A stretch of 64,000 nt of DNA from Candidatus Binatia bacterium (GTDB lineage: Bacteria; Desulfobacterota; Binatia; UBA12015): NCBI GenBank assembly GCA_036563615.1, contig DATCMB010000023.1:372001-436000 (forward strand), read 5' to 3'. The translations under genes were made by a program, and so were the position numbers. Under the pieces are notes generated by a model. The model did no database searches. It was not told the DNA's origin and saw nothing but the letters and a program-made list of their open reading frames with translations. Below, piece by piece: positions 35,391 through 44,018 of this stretch (its first letter is position 1; each line of letters begins with the position of its first letter).

Positions 35391-36817
35391 CCGCCCTCGA
35401 CCCACGGCTTCAGCGCGCGCGCCAGGCGCCGCGCGCGCCACGGCCGCAGCGCCGCGCGCCCGTACTCCGCGACGCCGCGCAGCACCGAGCCGACGCGCTT
35501 CCCGAGCGGCTCCTCGTACGGCGTGAGCCGGCGCACCAGGCTCGCGACCATCGTCTTCGGGTCCGGGCTGGTCGCGAAGTGGATCAGGCGGCGCGCGGCG
35601 GGCGGCGCAAAGCGCGTCCGCTCGACGTGCGGACGCGCGTAGTACGCCGCCCGCGCGCGCTCGAAGACGGCGAGCAGCGGCTCGATCGAGGCGTCGAACG
35701 AGTACGCGGCGCGGGCGGCGCGCGCCGCGTCGCGCTTGGCGCGCGTGCGCACCTCCTGCTCGAGGCTCGCGCGCAGCGCGTCGTAGTCGCCGTCAAGCAA
35801 CGGAATCTCGATACCGAGGCGGCGCAGCTCCTCCCAGCGGTACGACCCGGGCCGCGGGTCGGCGATCACCGGCAGACCCGCGAGGACGTAGGTCGAGAGG
35901 CGGTTCGGGATCGCGCCGCGGTCGTCGAGCCCGGGCCACGGAAGCGGGCTTCCGACGTACGACCACCCGGCGTCGTAGCGCGAGAACTCCTCGACCCAGC
36001 GCGACTTGACGGCGCGCAGCTCGTCCCACGACGCCCCGCGCGTCTGCAACGACGGGTGCACGTGCAGGAAGCGGGCGAGCAGCTTCGCGTGGCGGCGCGC
36101 GTCGCGCGGCGCCAGGTCGTCGCAGATCGAGCGGTAGACCTCGTCGAAGCCGTTGCCGTAGACGTGCACGTGGATCCCGCGCCGCGCGGCGGCAAGCACG
36201 TCGACGCCGAACGGCCGCCCGATGCACACCGTGTGGATCTCGCCGTCGCCGGTGCGCTCGGAGATCGGCTCGGCGAAGCGGTCGTTCATGAACTCGAGCT
36301 TCGGGCGGTCGCCGTCGAGAAAGTCGATCACCTCGCAGCCGTCGAAGACGTCGAGGCCGCAGCCGCCGCGGCCGCGCGCCGTCTGCCAGTACACGAGCTT
36401 CTCGCGGTTGCAGAACACGTGACCGTCGAGCGCGCGCGCCACGTCCGGATCGAGGTTCTGCACGTCGAAGCCCCAGTGGCGGACGATCGGCACGTCGAAC
36501 GCGCCGCGCGCTCGCTCGGCGAGCAGCGTGCGCAGCACGGTCCACACGTCGTGCTCGACGCCGGCCGCGGGCGGCGCCCACAGGCGCGCGTCGTAGACCT
36601 GGAACAGGCTGTAGACGCAGTCGATGCGCTCTTCACGAATCGTGCGCGCGGCGTCGTCGAGCGAGATCGTGCGCACGACGTCGGCGAGCGCCGGATACGG
36701 ACCCTGGTCCCAGCCCATGCTGCGCGTCCACAGCCCCCAGAGCTCGTGGCCGCGCTCGGCGAGGCTTCGCACCCGCTCGGGGTTCCAAGACAGGGCTCCG
36801 ACGAGTAGAAGTCTCAT
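35387..36817 (-). CDS. Glycosyltransferase-like protein (GT-B-type)
   Basis: 476 residues; ATG 36817. The N-terminal MRLLLVGALSWNPERVRSLAERGHE is a GT-B Rossmann start. The central AARRGIHVHVYGNGFDEVYRSI and RLSTYVLAGLPVIADPRPG segments are characteristic of donor-binding regions in polysaccharide glycosyltransferases. The C-terminal helices (EEVRTRAKRDAARAARAAYSF) are family-typical. No membrane segment. The likely role is adding a sugar to a surface glycan. Confidence 0.8.
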   Translation of the reverse strand: MRLLLVGALSWNPERVRSLAERGHELWGLWTRSMGWDQGPYPALADVVRTISLDDAARTIREERIDCVYSLFQVYDARLWAPPAAGVEHDVWTVLRTLLAERARGAFDVPIVRHWGFDVQNLDPDVARALDGHVFCNREKLVYWQTARGRGGCGLDVFDGCEVIDFLDGDRPKLEFMNDRFAEPISERTGDGEIHTVCIGRPFGVDVLAAARRGIHVHVYGNGFDEVYRSICDDLAPRDARRHAKLLARFLHVHPSLQTRGASWDELRAVKSRWVEEFSRYDAGWSYVGSPLPWPGLDDRGAIPNRLSTYVLAGLPVIADPRPGSYRWEELRRLGIEIPLLDGDYDALRASLEQEVRTRAKRDAARAARAAYSFDASIEPLLAVFERARAAYYARPHVERTRFAPPAARRLIHFATSPDPKTMVASLVRRLTPYEEPLGKRVGSVLRGVAEYGRAALRPWRARRLARALKPWVEGG

Positions 36818-36867
36818 CCCGACGTCACGGCGCGCAGAAAGGGCGCTTCAGAATTTTAGGCGAAAGC

Positions 36868-38088
36868 GTGAAAGCCATCGTCATCGGAGCGGGGTTTGCG
36901 GGGGCGTGCACGGCGTGGCTGCTGCGCGAGCGCGTGGGGGCCGAGATCACGATCGTCGAGCAGGATCAGGTCCCCGGCGGGATGCTGCGGACGTCGTACA
37001 CCCGCGAAGGTCTGCCGTACGAGTACGGACCGCGCGTCGTGAGCGTGTTCCGAGGCACGGCGCGCATCCTTCCCTTCCTCCGGCAGTTTCTCAAGCTCGA
37101 GGAGCGTCGCATCTACCAGGGCACGCGGCTGCGTCCGGGCTGGCCGGTGATTCCGTTTCCGGTCGATCGCGCGAGCGTCGGCAAGCTGTCGTGCGGCGAG
37201 CAGGTCGCGCGCGAGCTCGCCGAGATCGCCGCAGCCGGCGAGCCGCCGTCCGAGGAGAACCTCGAAGCGTACCTGCGCACGTCGGTCGGGCCGACGCTCA
37301 CCGAGCTCGCCTTCGAGGGTTTCAATCGAAAGTTCTGGGGGCGTCGGCTGTGCGACATGCCGGCCGAGTGGGGCAAGCTCCGCCGCCTCGAGCGCATCGC
37401 CGAGACCGGCGACTTCCGCCTGCCGAGCGAGGCGCCGCACTACTACCCGACCGGCGGCTTCAACCCGCTCTTCGACCAGCTCCTCGAGCGCTTCGACGTG
37501 CGCTACGACTGCCGCGTGACGAGCGTCGTGGGCGACGGCCGCGACGTGGTCGTGACGTGCGACGACGGCGAGCTGCGCGCGGACCTGGTGGTCGCGACGG
37601 CGCCGATCGACGCGCTGCTCGGCTACCGCTTCGGGCCGCTCGAGTGGCGCGGCTACCGCGTCGAGACCGAGATCGCGCCCGACCCGGAGCGCGCCGAGCT
37701 CGGCCGCGCGCCCGACGGCGTCCAGTTCGCCTGGCTCTACACCCCGTGGGCCGAGACGCCGGTGTGCCGCACGACCGACTTCGGCGTGATCCACCAGGGC
37801 GAGAAGCGCTCCGGGCCGTCGGTCGTCCTGCGCGAGATCGTCGACGACGGCGTGCGCATGTACCCGGTGTGGTGGGAGGACGAGAAGTTCTACCGCTACC
37901 TCGCCGAGGCGACGCGGATCTCGGGGCTCGTGCCGCTCGGCCGGCTCGGGCTCTACAAGTACGTGACGATGGACAGCACGCTCGCGATGGCGGAGCGGCT
38001 GCTCGACCAGCTCGAGCGCTTCCTCGCCGCGTCGGCCGACGAGCGCTTCGAGCTCGCGCGCCACGTGCGCGGCGACTGGAGCAACTGA
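36868..38088 (+). CDS. UDP-galactopyranose-mutase-like flavoprotein
   Basis: 406 residues, GTG start at 36868. FAD motif VIGAGFAGACTAWLLRE, PYEYGPRVVSVFRGTARI and YYPTGGFNPLFDQLLERF follow the UGM/amine-oxidase pattern; the last segment resembles the substrate-binding stretch of UDP-galactopyranose mutases. UGMs interconvert UDP-galactopyranose and UDP-galactofuranose. Divergent from the glycosyltransferase with a 50-bp shared promoter space, so the three genes probably form one glycan locus. Exact substrate uncertain. Confidence 0.75.
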   Translation: MKAIVIGAGFAGACTAWLLRERVGAEITIVEQDQVPGGMLRTSYTREGLPYEYGPRVVSVFRGTARILPFLRQFLKLEERRIYQGTRLRPGWPVIPFPVDRASVGKLSCGEQVARELAEIAAAGEPPSEENLEAYLRTSVGPTLTELAFEGFNRKFWGRRLCDMPAEWGKLRRLERIAETGDFRLPSEAPHYYPTGGFNPLFDQLLERFDVRYDCRVTSVVGDGRDVVVTCDDGELRADLVVATAPIDALLGYRFGPLEWRGYRVETEIAPDPERAELGRAPDGVQFAWLYTPWAETPVCRTTDFGVIHQGEKRSGPSVVLREIVDDGVRMYPVWWEDEKFYRYLAEATRISGLVPLGRLGLYKYVTMDSTLAMAERLLDQLERFLAASADERFELARHVRGDWSN

Positions 38089-38126
38089 GCCCGTCGCGCA
38101 ATCGACGCGGAGCTTCGTTTCGTCAT

Positions 38127-38156
38127 CTCGCCGAAACCGGCGGTTCCGGCGAGGAG
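38127..38156 (+). promoter_or_regulatory. Hairpin overlapping the ribosome binding site of the Cys-ladder gene
   Basis: A hairpin pairs 38127-38133 with 38147-38153 (7 bp) and, inside it, 38135-38138 with 38142-38145 (4 bp), with one A/C mismatch. The Shine-Dalgarno GAGGAG (38151-38156) starts in its 3' arm, and the ATG at 38162 follows directly. It might restrict translation or act as a thermosensor; this is inference from sequence alone. Confidence 0.4.
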
Positions 38157-38161
38157 ACGGC

Positions 38162-40270
38162 ATGCAAGCTCGAAAAGCGGTTCTGTGCGCGGCCCTCGTG
38201 GCCGCTTCGTCGTGGTTCGTGGCGTTCCCCGCGAGCGCTGCGACCATCGTGGTCACCGAGCGGGCGGACGTCGTCGCCGACGACGGGCGCTGCTCGCTCC
38301 GCGAGGCGGTCCGGGCGGCGAACGCCAACGCGCCGTCGGGCGCCAAGCCGGGCGAGTGCGTCGCCGGCGACCCGCTGCCGACCGTCGACGTGATCCAGCT
38401 CCGTCGCGGCAAGTACCTCCTCTCCCGCGGCGCGGGCGGTGACGACGCGAACGAGGAGGGCGACCTCGACGTCACGCAGTCGGTGGCGATCGTGGGCAAG
38501 GGGCCTGGCAAGACGAAAATCGCGTCCGGCTACGGCCAGCCCATCTTCGTGGGCGACGGCGACCGCGTGCTGCACGTCGATCCCGCGGGTCTGGGCGGAG
38601 TTGCCGTCACGCTCCGCAAGCTGTCGATCGTCCGCGGTGACGTCGGCTGCGACGGCGCAGGCTGCACCACCGGCGCGAGCGCGATCGAGGTGGGCGGCGA
38701 CGGTCCGCTGGTGCTCGACGCCGTCCACGTCAAGAACAACACCGCGTACTGCAGCGGCGACGGGTGCGGCGACGCCCGCCACGGCGCCGCGATCCGCTCG
38801 ACCGCCGGCGGCTCGGTCACGCTCGTCCGCTCTCGCGTCCGTGGCAACCGCTCGCAGTGCCTCGACCCACGGTGCACCGCGGGCGCCGCGGCCATCGTGG
38901 TTCACGATGAACGAGAGACGCCGGGCGCGAGGCTCGTGCTCGATCGCAGCGTGGTCGCGAGCAACAGGTCGTACTGCTTCGCGGACGGCTGCACGAGCGG
39001 TGGCATCGTCGTCGCGCGAGCCGGCGAGGTGCAGCTCGATCGGACGCGCTTGAACCGAAACACCGTGCAGTGCGACGGCGCGTCGTGCAGCGCGAGCTCG
39101 CTCTACGACGCCGAGGCGACGAGAGTCTTCTTCACGATCGCCTCGTTCGCCGACTCGTTCCTCCTCTGCGAGGGCGACGGGTGCGAGACGCGCAACGCCG
39201 TTCAGGCGCGCGCCCCCGCGATCGTTTCGGCAGTGGACCTCGACGTCGTCGGCACGAACGCGACGTGCGCCGGCACCGACTGCAACGTCGGGGACGTCGT
39301 CGACGTGCTGGCGGATGAGGTCTTTCTCGACGGCCTCGAGATCGAAGCGAGCGCGCTCGACTGCACCGGTCCGGGCTGCAGTGTCGGCAAGATCGCCGAC
39401 GCCGAGGCCGTCGTCGGTTGCTACCTCCGGTTCGCCGAGATCGTCGGCAACCAGACGTCCTGCCACGGCGCGGACTGCCGGGTGCGCAACGTGGTCGAGC
39501 TGGCGTCGCAGACCTTCTTCGCGATCGTGCACAGCAGCACCATCGACGCCAACGACGCGCGCTGTCTCGGCGAGCGCTGCTCGGTGCAGCACCTCGTCGA
39601 CCTGCAGGCGCCAACGGGCGTCGAGATCGACGTGGCGAGCGTGAGAGAGAACGTGCTGCGTTGCGAAGGCGGCGGCTGCAGCCTCGAGCCGCTGCTCGAG
39701 ATCGACGGCGGCAAGCGGCTGACGAGCGAGGACGCGGAAATCGTCGCCAACGCGACCACGTGCGCCGGCGCGCAGTGTCGCAGCAAGCCGATCCTCGTCG
39801 TGCGCGGCGAGAACGCCCAGATGACGCGTGGCCGGCTCGCGAACAACCGCTCGCAGTGCGACGGCGCGAGCTGCGACGTCGGCTTCGGCGGCGCGCTGCA
39901 CAACGCCGCAGACGCGCTCGCCCTGCACAGCGTCGTGATCCAGGGCAACCGCACCGACGGCGTCGGCGCGGCGATCTACAACGCACCGCGGAGCGCGCTC
40001 ACGCTGAAGGGCGTCGCCCTGCGTCTCAACGAGGCCGGGCTGCGCGGGACGATCCCGTTCGGCGGCGTCGGCGGCGCGATCCTCAACGCCGCGGCGAACG
40101 GCGACGCGGGCTTCGTGCGCATCCGCAACAGCCTGATCCGCAAGAACCGCGCGGCGCTCGCCGGCGGCGGCATCGCCAACCAGGGCAAGCTCGAGCTGTT
40201 CGGCGGTCAGCTCGACGGCAACACGCCCGACGACTGCTTGAACGTCGGCGCCGGCAGCGGCTGTCCGTGA
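38162..40270 (+). CDS. Secreted beta-helix protein with 13 regular C-x4-C pairs
   Basis: 702 residues with a signal peptide (MQARKAVLCAALVAASSWF, cleavage near ASA-ATI) and a CSLREA domain at 32-55 (RCSLREAVRAANANA), found on secreted beta-helical proteins. From residue 163 to 571 there are 13 cysteine pairs, each exactly C-x4-C (C163/C168, C197/C202, C233/C238, C272/C277, C304/C309, C336/C341, C369/C374, C401/C406, C434/C439, C468/C473, C501/C506, C534/C539, C566/C571). They repeat every 32-39 residues, mostly 32-34, so one pair per helix coil. A C-terminal part (580-690) has plain GNR/KNR coils. Probably an extracellular rod; a ladder of disulfides or a metal column is inferred. Confidence 0.82.
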   Translation: MQARKAVLCAALVAASSWFVAFPASAATIVVTERADVVADDGRCSLREAVRAANANAPSGAKPGECVAGDPLPTVDVIQLRRGKYLLSRGAGGDDANEEGDLDVTQSVAIVGKGPGKTKIASGYGQPIFVGDGDRVLHVDPAGLGGVAVTLRKLSIVRGDVGCDGAGCTTGASAIEVGGDGPLVLDAVHVKNNTAYCSGDGCGDARHGAAIRSTAGGSVTLVRSRVRGNRSQCLDPRCTAGAAAIVVHDERETPGARLVLDRSVVASNRSYCFADGCTSGGIVVARAGEVQLDRTRLNRNTVQCDGASCSASSLYDAEATRVFFTIASFADSFLLCEGDGCETRNAVQARAPAIVSAVDLDVVGTNATCAGTDCNVGDVVDVLADEVFLDGLEIEASALDCTGPGCSVGKIADAEAVVGCYLRFAEIVGNQTSCHGADCRVRNVVELASQTFFAIVHSSTIDANDARCLGERCSVQHLVDLQAPTGVEIDVASVRENVLRCEGGGCSLEPLLEIDGGKRLTSEDAEIVANATTCAGAQCRSKPILVVRGENAQMTRGRLANNRSQCDGASCDVGFGGALHNAADALALHSVVIQGNRTDGVGAAIYNAPRSALTLKGVALRLNEAGLRGTIPFGGVGGAILNAAANGDAGFVRIRNSLIRKNRAALAGGGIANQGKLELFGGQLDGNTPDDCLNVGAGSGCP

Positions 40271-40279
40271 CGGCGAGCC

Positions 40280-40849
40280 TCAGTCCGCGCCCAGCGGCGC
40301 GGACGCGGGCGCGCTCGGCGTCGCAAGCGTCGCGGAGCTGCTCTGGGCGGACGTGCTCCGGGTCGCGGGCGCGCGCTGGTTGTCGACCGGCGGCACACGC
40401 CCGGTGACGAGCGACCAGGCGACGAGCGGCACCTCGATCAGCACGACCAGCAGCACGTTCGCGACCACGACGCCGCGCGCGACGCGCGACGCGAAGAGGT
40501 CGGAGGGCAGCTGCGCGTAGACGAACCACAGCGCGAGCGCCGTCGCGACCCAGCCGCCGAGCGACAGCGCGAGGAACTGACGGCGCGTGCTCGCGCGCGA
40601 GTCGAAGCTGAACAGGAAGCCCGACGCGAGCGAGCGCGCCGGGTGGACGGTGCTGCCTGCGGCGAGCGCGCCGAGCAGGTGGCCCCACTCGTGCAGCAGG
40701 TAGCCGCACACGCCGATCGTGAGGCCGGCGACGACGCCCGCGAAGTCGCCGCGCAGCCCCGGCACCGCCGACGCGTCCGCCGCGAGGTGCCAGACCAGCG
40801 CCGTGAGCGCGACGATCGCGAGGTCACGCGCGAGCAGCTTTGCGAGCAT
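40280..40849 (-). CDS. Membrane-embedded metalloprotease-like protein (HEWGH)
   Basis: 189 residues with about four to five hydrophobic segments and a HEWGH motif (LLHEWGHLLG) in the second, fitting the HExxH zinc site of site-2-protease/M50-like intramembrane proteases. A second metal ligand motif (NPDG-type) is not evident, so activity is uncertain. The C-terminal tail (about residues 150-189) is a disordered Ser/Thr/Ala-rich stretch. It could cleave a membrane-bound regulator or be a bactoprenol-type membrane protein. Confidence 0.75.
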   Translation of the reverse strand: MLAKLLARDLAIVALTALVWHLAADASAVPGLRGDFAGVVAGLTIGVCGYLLHEWGHLLGALAAGSTVHPARSLASGFLFSFDSRASTRRQFLALSLGGWVATALALWFVYAQLPSDLFASRVARGVVVANVLLVVLIEVPLVAWSLVTGRVPPVDNQRAPATRSTSAQSSSATLATPSAPASAPLGAD

Positions 40850-41191
40850 GGCGGCAGCCCTCCTGCGCCGCCGTCGACCGGCGGACGCCCGAGCCTAGCA
40901 CGACGCGGCGGGACCGAGTCGAGCACGTCGCGCGCGCGCTCACTCGCGAGCGTGCACGCTCGCGTCCGGCACGGCCGCCGACGACGAGCCGCAGCCGACG
41001 CTCGCCGTGCCCACCGGCCGACGCGCGGCGCGCGGAGAACGCGCGCGCCGCGCTCTCGACCTCGCGCAGGAGCACCAGCTCCCGCGCGAGATCGAGCGCG
41101 ACCGACGGAGTCCAGGGAGATGCTCGCTCCGTCCTCATGGCGCTCGGCTCAGGGCAGCGCGCGACCGAAGCTGGCGTGCATGGCCTTCTCC
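40850..41191. other. Gene-free interval at the edge of the scrambled zone
   Basis: No convincing gene in 342 bp. Stretches on the minus strand encode plausible fragments (SVALDLARELVLLREVESA near 41070-41120), but without a start, motif or continuation. It may be decayed coding DNA belonging to the adjacent rearranged region. Confidence 0.4.
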
Positions 41192-41440
41192 TCACTTCCA
41201 GAGCGGCACGAACTCGTAGCAGAAGTGCCTGGACGTGATGGTGCCTTCGGGATCGAAGGTCGGGATCTCGCAGGCGAGCCTGATCCTCGGCACGACGCCC
41301 TCGGCCTGTCGCATCTGGACGAGCCGTCCCACGAGGCCGATCGGCTCGATCGCGCAGGTGCAGAGGGTCTTCGTGATCCGAATCGTCGGATAGCGTGGCG
41401 CGATCTTCCCGACCCGGCGTGCGAAATCGCGCGGCCGCTC
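41192..41440 (-). pseudogene. Possible 3' fragment of a gene (unrecognised)
   Basis: The last 70 or so codons before the stop at 41192-41194 look protein-like (a segment PRYPTIRITKTL, ending CYEFVPLWK). The frame continues upstream only by running antisense to the plus-strand regulator fragment, so its own upstream part appears to have been cut off near 41440. Family unknown. Confidence 0.35.
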
Positions 41441-41444
41441 GACC

Positions 41445-42300
41445 ACGTCGCGCGCACGGTGCCGCCGACGCTCGGCGAGCTCATCGAGCAGCAGGTGCAG
41501 CGGCTCGACGCGCAGGGCCAGCGCGTACTCGAGACCGCGAGCCTCGTCGGGCGCGAGTTCGCGGCGGCGATGGTCGCCGATGCGCTCGAGCTGCCGGTCA
41601 CCGCAGTCGAGGAGCTGTGCGACCAGCTCGCGCGGCAGGGCTCGATGCTCGCGTCGGCGCCGGTCGCGACGCTGCCCGACGGCACGCCGCTGCCGCGCTA
41701 TCGCTTCACGCACGCGCTCTATCCCGAGGTGCTCGCGCGGCGTGTGCCGGACGCGCGCCGGCTGCGGACGCACGCGCGCCTCGCGGCCTGGCTCGAGCGC
41801 GCGCACGCCGCGGATCCCGACGCCGTCGCCGCCGCGTGCGCGCACCACCACGAGCACGCGCACGAGTGGCCGGAAGCGATCGCGAGCCTGCGCCGCGCGG
41901 CGGCCGAGGAGGTGCGGCGCTGTGCGAGCCAGGAGGCGATCGCGCGCCTGCGTCACGCGTGCGAGCTCGCGCGCCGTCTCGTGCGCGCGCAGGCGGACCG
42001 GGTCTGGCCGGAGCTGCTGCTCGACCTCGGGCTCGCGTACCGCTCGGCCGGCGATCGCGTCGCCGCGGCGGACACCTTCCGTCGGCTCGCGACGTGGGGC
42101 GTCGAGCACGGCGACGCCGCGTGGCAGGCCCTTGCGCTGCTGCGGCTCGCGAGCGTGCTGTCGTGGGACGATCCCGGCGCGAGCCGGACCGCGAGCCGCG
42201 CGTGCGTCGCGCTCGTGCCGCACGTCGAGGACCAGGAGCTGCGGCTTCATCTCGCGGTGGACGCTGCGTTCTGGCGGCTGCAGGGTCGAGGATGGAACGC
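41445..42300 (+). pseudogene. C-terminal half of an ATPase/TPR regulator (inverted fragment)
   Basis: The plus strand encodes about 285 residues clearly related to the later winged-helix/ATPase regulators: VPPTLGELIEQQVQRLDAQ, SLVGREFAAAMVADALEL, RYRFTHALYPEVLARR, then TPR-like helices (ACELARRLVRAQADRVWPEL, AYRSAGDRVAAADTFRRL). It has no start and stops making sense at about 42300. There the opposite strand encodes the N-terminal part of the same kind of protein. An inversion of about 41.44-42.29 kb would put both halves in line, although the middle of the ATPase is still missing. Confidence 0.75.
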
Positions 42301-42685
42301 CGAGGACGCCGAGCTCGTCCTCGAGGTCGTCGGCGTCGTGGGCGAGCGCGTAGCCGCGCAGCGCGTGCGTCCACGGCCAGAAGGGCGGCGCTCCCTCGCC
42401 CTCGACGCAGCGGCCCCAGAGGACGACCGGCTCGTCGGCGTCGCGTCCGAGATCGCTTCCCGGTCGCGGCGCGAGACGCTCCGCCTCGACGCGTCGCAGC
42501 GCCTCGCGCACGAGCGTCGTCTTGCCGATGCCGGGCTCGCCGGCGATCAGCACGAGCCGACCGGCGCCGGCGCACGCGGCGTGCACGGCGTCGGCGAGCA
42601 CGCGGCACTCGGCGTCGCGTCCGACGAACGGCGTCGGCGTCTGGCCGATTGGGATGGCTGTGCGGCCCGCGAGCTCCACCCGCAC
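42295..42685 (-). pseudogene. N-terminal ATPase part of the split regulator
   Basis: Starting at 42685 (GTG) the minus strand encodes an AAA_16-type start: PFVGRDAECRVLADAVHAA, Walker A LIAGEPGIGKTTLVREAL, and a WGRCVEGEGAPPFWPWTHAL segment. The frame runs on, but past about 42300 it is antisense to the C-terminal half. No winged-helix domain precedes it; the 105-bp gap before the small secreted gene holds that gene's terminator instead. Truncated at both ends. Confidence 0.75.
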
Positions 42686-42715
42686 GAATTGGCGGCAGGT
42701 CGGGACGCAAACGAA

Positions 42716-42745
42716 AGCCCGGAGGGCGCGTGCGCCCTCCGGGCT
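42716..42745 (-). terminator. Terminator of secreted small protein copy 1
   Basis: 12-bp stem (42716-42727 with 42734-42745) with a 6-nt loop, read on the minus strand, followed by TTTCGTTT. It belongs to a set of three near-identical hairpins, one after each copy of the small-protein array. Confidence 0.75.
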
Positions 42746-42790
42746 CGAGGACTTCGTTCGATGCGGCGCGTCCGAAGCTCGTCGCCGAGC

Positions 42791-43171
42791 CTACTGGACT
42801 CGGTCGACGAAGGCCGGACGCGTCAGGGTGAACGCGACCAGGCAGCGCGTGTTGCCGCTGCCGATCTTGTAGCGCGGGACGATGCTCATCCGGTGCGAGA
42901 TGGCGGTGGCGAGGAGCTGCCGCTCGTCGACGTCGAACTGGTGGCTACCGCACAGGCTCCCGCCCCAGGCGTAGACTCTCGTGGAGCCTTGCTCGTCGAC
43001 GTAGATCTTGCCCGCCACCATACCGGCGTCGTCGGAGGTTGTGCCGAAGTGCTGGAAGCCAATGATCTTGCCCGCAATTCCGGTGCTGTCGGCCGACGCC
43101 GCTGCCGGCAGGGCGAGCACCAGCGCGGCGACGATCGCCGCGATCGCCTTCGAGAAGCTGCTCGTCTCCAT
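42791..43171 (-). CDS. Secreted small protein, tandem family copy 1
   Basis: 126 residues; ATG 43171 with AAGGAGG upstream. Signal peptide (FSKAIAAIVAALVLALPAAASA) and a mature part with GKIIGFQHFG, a GGSLC segment and the conserved end RMSIVPRYKIGSGNTRCLVAFTLTR. Two cysteines, probably one disulfide. The family is unrecognised; copies 2 and 3 lie head-to-tail upstream on the same strand. Own terminator, so each copy seems separately transcribed. Confidence 0.8.
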   Translation of the reverse strand: METSSFSKAIAAIVAALVLALPAAASADSTGIAGKIIGFQHFGTTSDDAGMVAGKIYVDEQGSTRVYAWGGSLCGSHQFDVDERQLLATAISHRMSIVPRYKIGSGNTRCLVAFTLTRPAFVDRVQ

Positions 43172-43299
43172 CGTTTCCTCCTTGGCCTTCGCTGCCTCTA
43201 TGCCCGCCCTCTCTTCGCAGGTGCGGGGCTGACCTTGGGAAGCGCGTCGGTGTCCGCTCCCCCCCGGAGGAACTAGCGGCCGATCGCTGCACGAACGAA

Positions 43300-43329
43300 A
43301 GCCCGGAGGGCGGTTGCGCCCTCCGGGCT
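43300..43329 (-). terminator. Terminator of secreted small protein copy 2
   Basis: Perfect 13-bp stem (43300-43312 with 43317-43329) and 4-nt loop GTTG, minus-strand reading followed by TTTCGTTCG. The arm sequence is nearly identical to the copy 1 hairpin. Confidence 0.78.
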
Positions 43330-43367
43330 TCGCGCGGCTGCTGCCTACCAGAGTCTGTTCGGCGAGC

Positions 43368-43754
43368 TCACTGGATCTTCGCGGCCTGGGCCGGACGGGT
43401 CAGGGTGAAGGCGACGAGGCAGCGCGTGTTGCCGCCACCGATCCGGTAGCGCGGGATGATGCTCATCCGCTGCGAGATGGCGACGACGAGAAGCTGCTCC
43501 TCCTCGATGGTGAGGTCGCGCGAGTTGCACAGGCTGCCGCCGAAGCCGTACTCGCGGACGACGCCATTGCCCTCGTCGACGAAGATCGAGCCGCGCAGCA
43601 TCGCGGCGTACAGCGAGTTGGGGGTGCCGTGCTCGACGCCGATGAGCTTGCCGTGGTTCCCGGTGCTGTCGGCGAGCGCCGCCGCCGGCAGCGCGAGCAC
43701 CAGCGCGACGACGGCCGCCGCGATCGTCTTCAGGGTGTCGTGCTTCTTGTTCAT
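43368..43754 (-). CDS. Secreted small protein, tandem family copy 2
   Basis: 128 residues from ATG 43754 (GGAGAAG 3-9 nt ahead; ATG 43766 is an alternative). Signal peptide (TIAAAVVALVLALPAAALA), then GKLIGVEHG, a GFGGSLC segment and RMSIIPRYRIGGGNTRC...LTR, closely matching copy 1. The gene adds a SIFVDEGNGVVREYG stretch matching IYVDEQGSTRVYA in copy 1. Function unknown; probable periplasmic or secreted role. Confidence 0.8.
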   Translation of the reverse strand: MNKKHDTLKTIAAAVVALVLALPAAALADSTGNHGKLIGVEHGTPNSLYAAMLRGSIFVDEGNGVVREYGFGGSLCNSRDLTIEEEQLLVVAISQRMSIIPRYRIGGGNTRCLVAFTLTRPAQAAKIQ

Positions 43755-43952
43755 GGTCTTCTCCATGGTCTTTGCGTCCTCTGCTGCCCCGCGCCCTTCG
43801 GGGGCGCGGGCTTTCCGGCCTCGATGGCGGGACATCTCGTGTCCCGCGGGGGACATGCGGCGTGAGCGCGTTTGCGAGCGCTCGGGCGTCGCGCATGCGG
43901 GGTGCTGGGCCGTGGCTGACGAGCGGTCTCGTCGGCTGCGTACGGAACGAAG

Positions 43953-43985
43953 AAAGCCCGGAAGGCGTTGGCGCCCCCGGGCTTT
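43953..43985 (-). terminator. Terminator of secreted small protein copy 3
   Basis: Hairpin AAAGCCCGG/CCGGGCTTT with an inner GGCG/CGCC stem and small bulges, at 43953-43985, matching the other two hairpins in arm sequence. It lies 34 bp after the stop of the decayed copy 3. Confidence 0.7.
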
Positions 43986-44018
43986 CGCGTGATGAATTGG
44001 TGCTTGACGCCTACGGCC

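Noticed and set aside
40643..43276. A plus-strand frame of about 877 codons as one gene.
   Set aside because: Only about 41445-42300 has protein-like homology; the flanks are antisense or random. Treated as a fragment.
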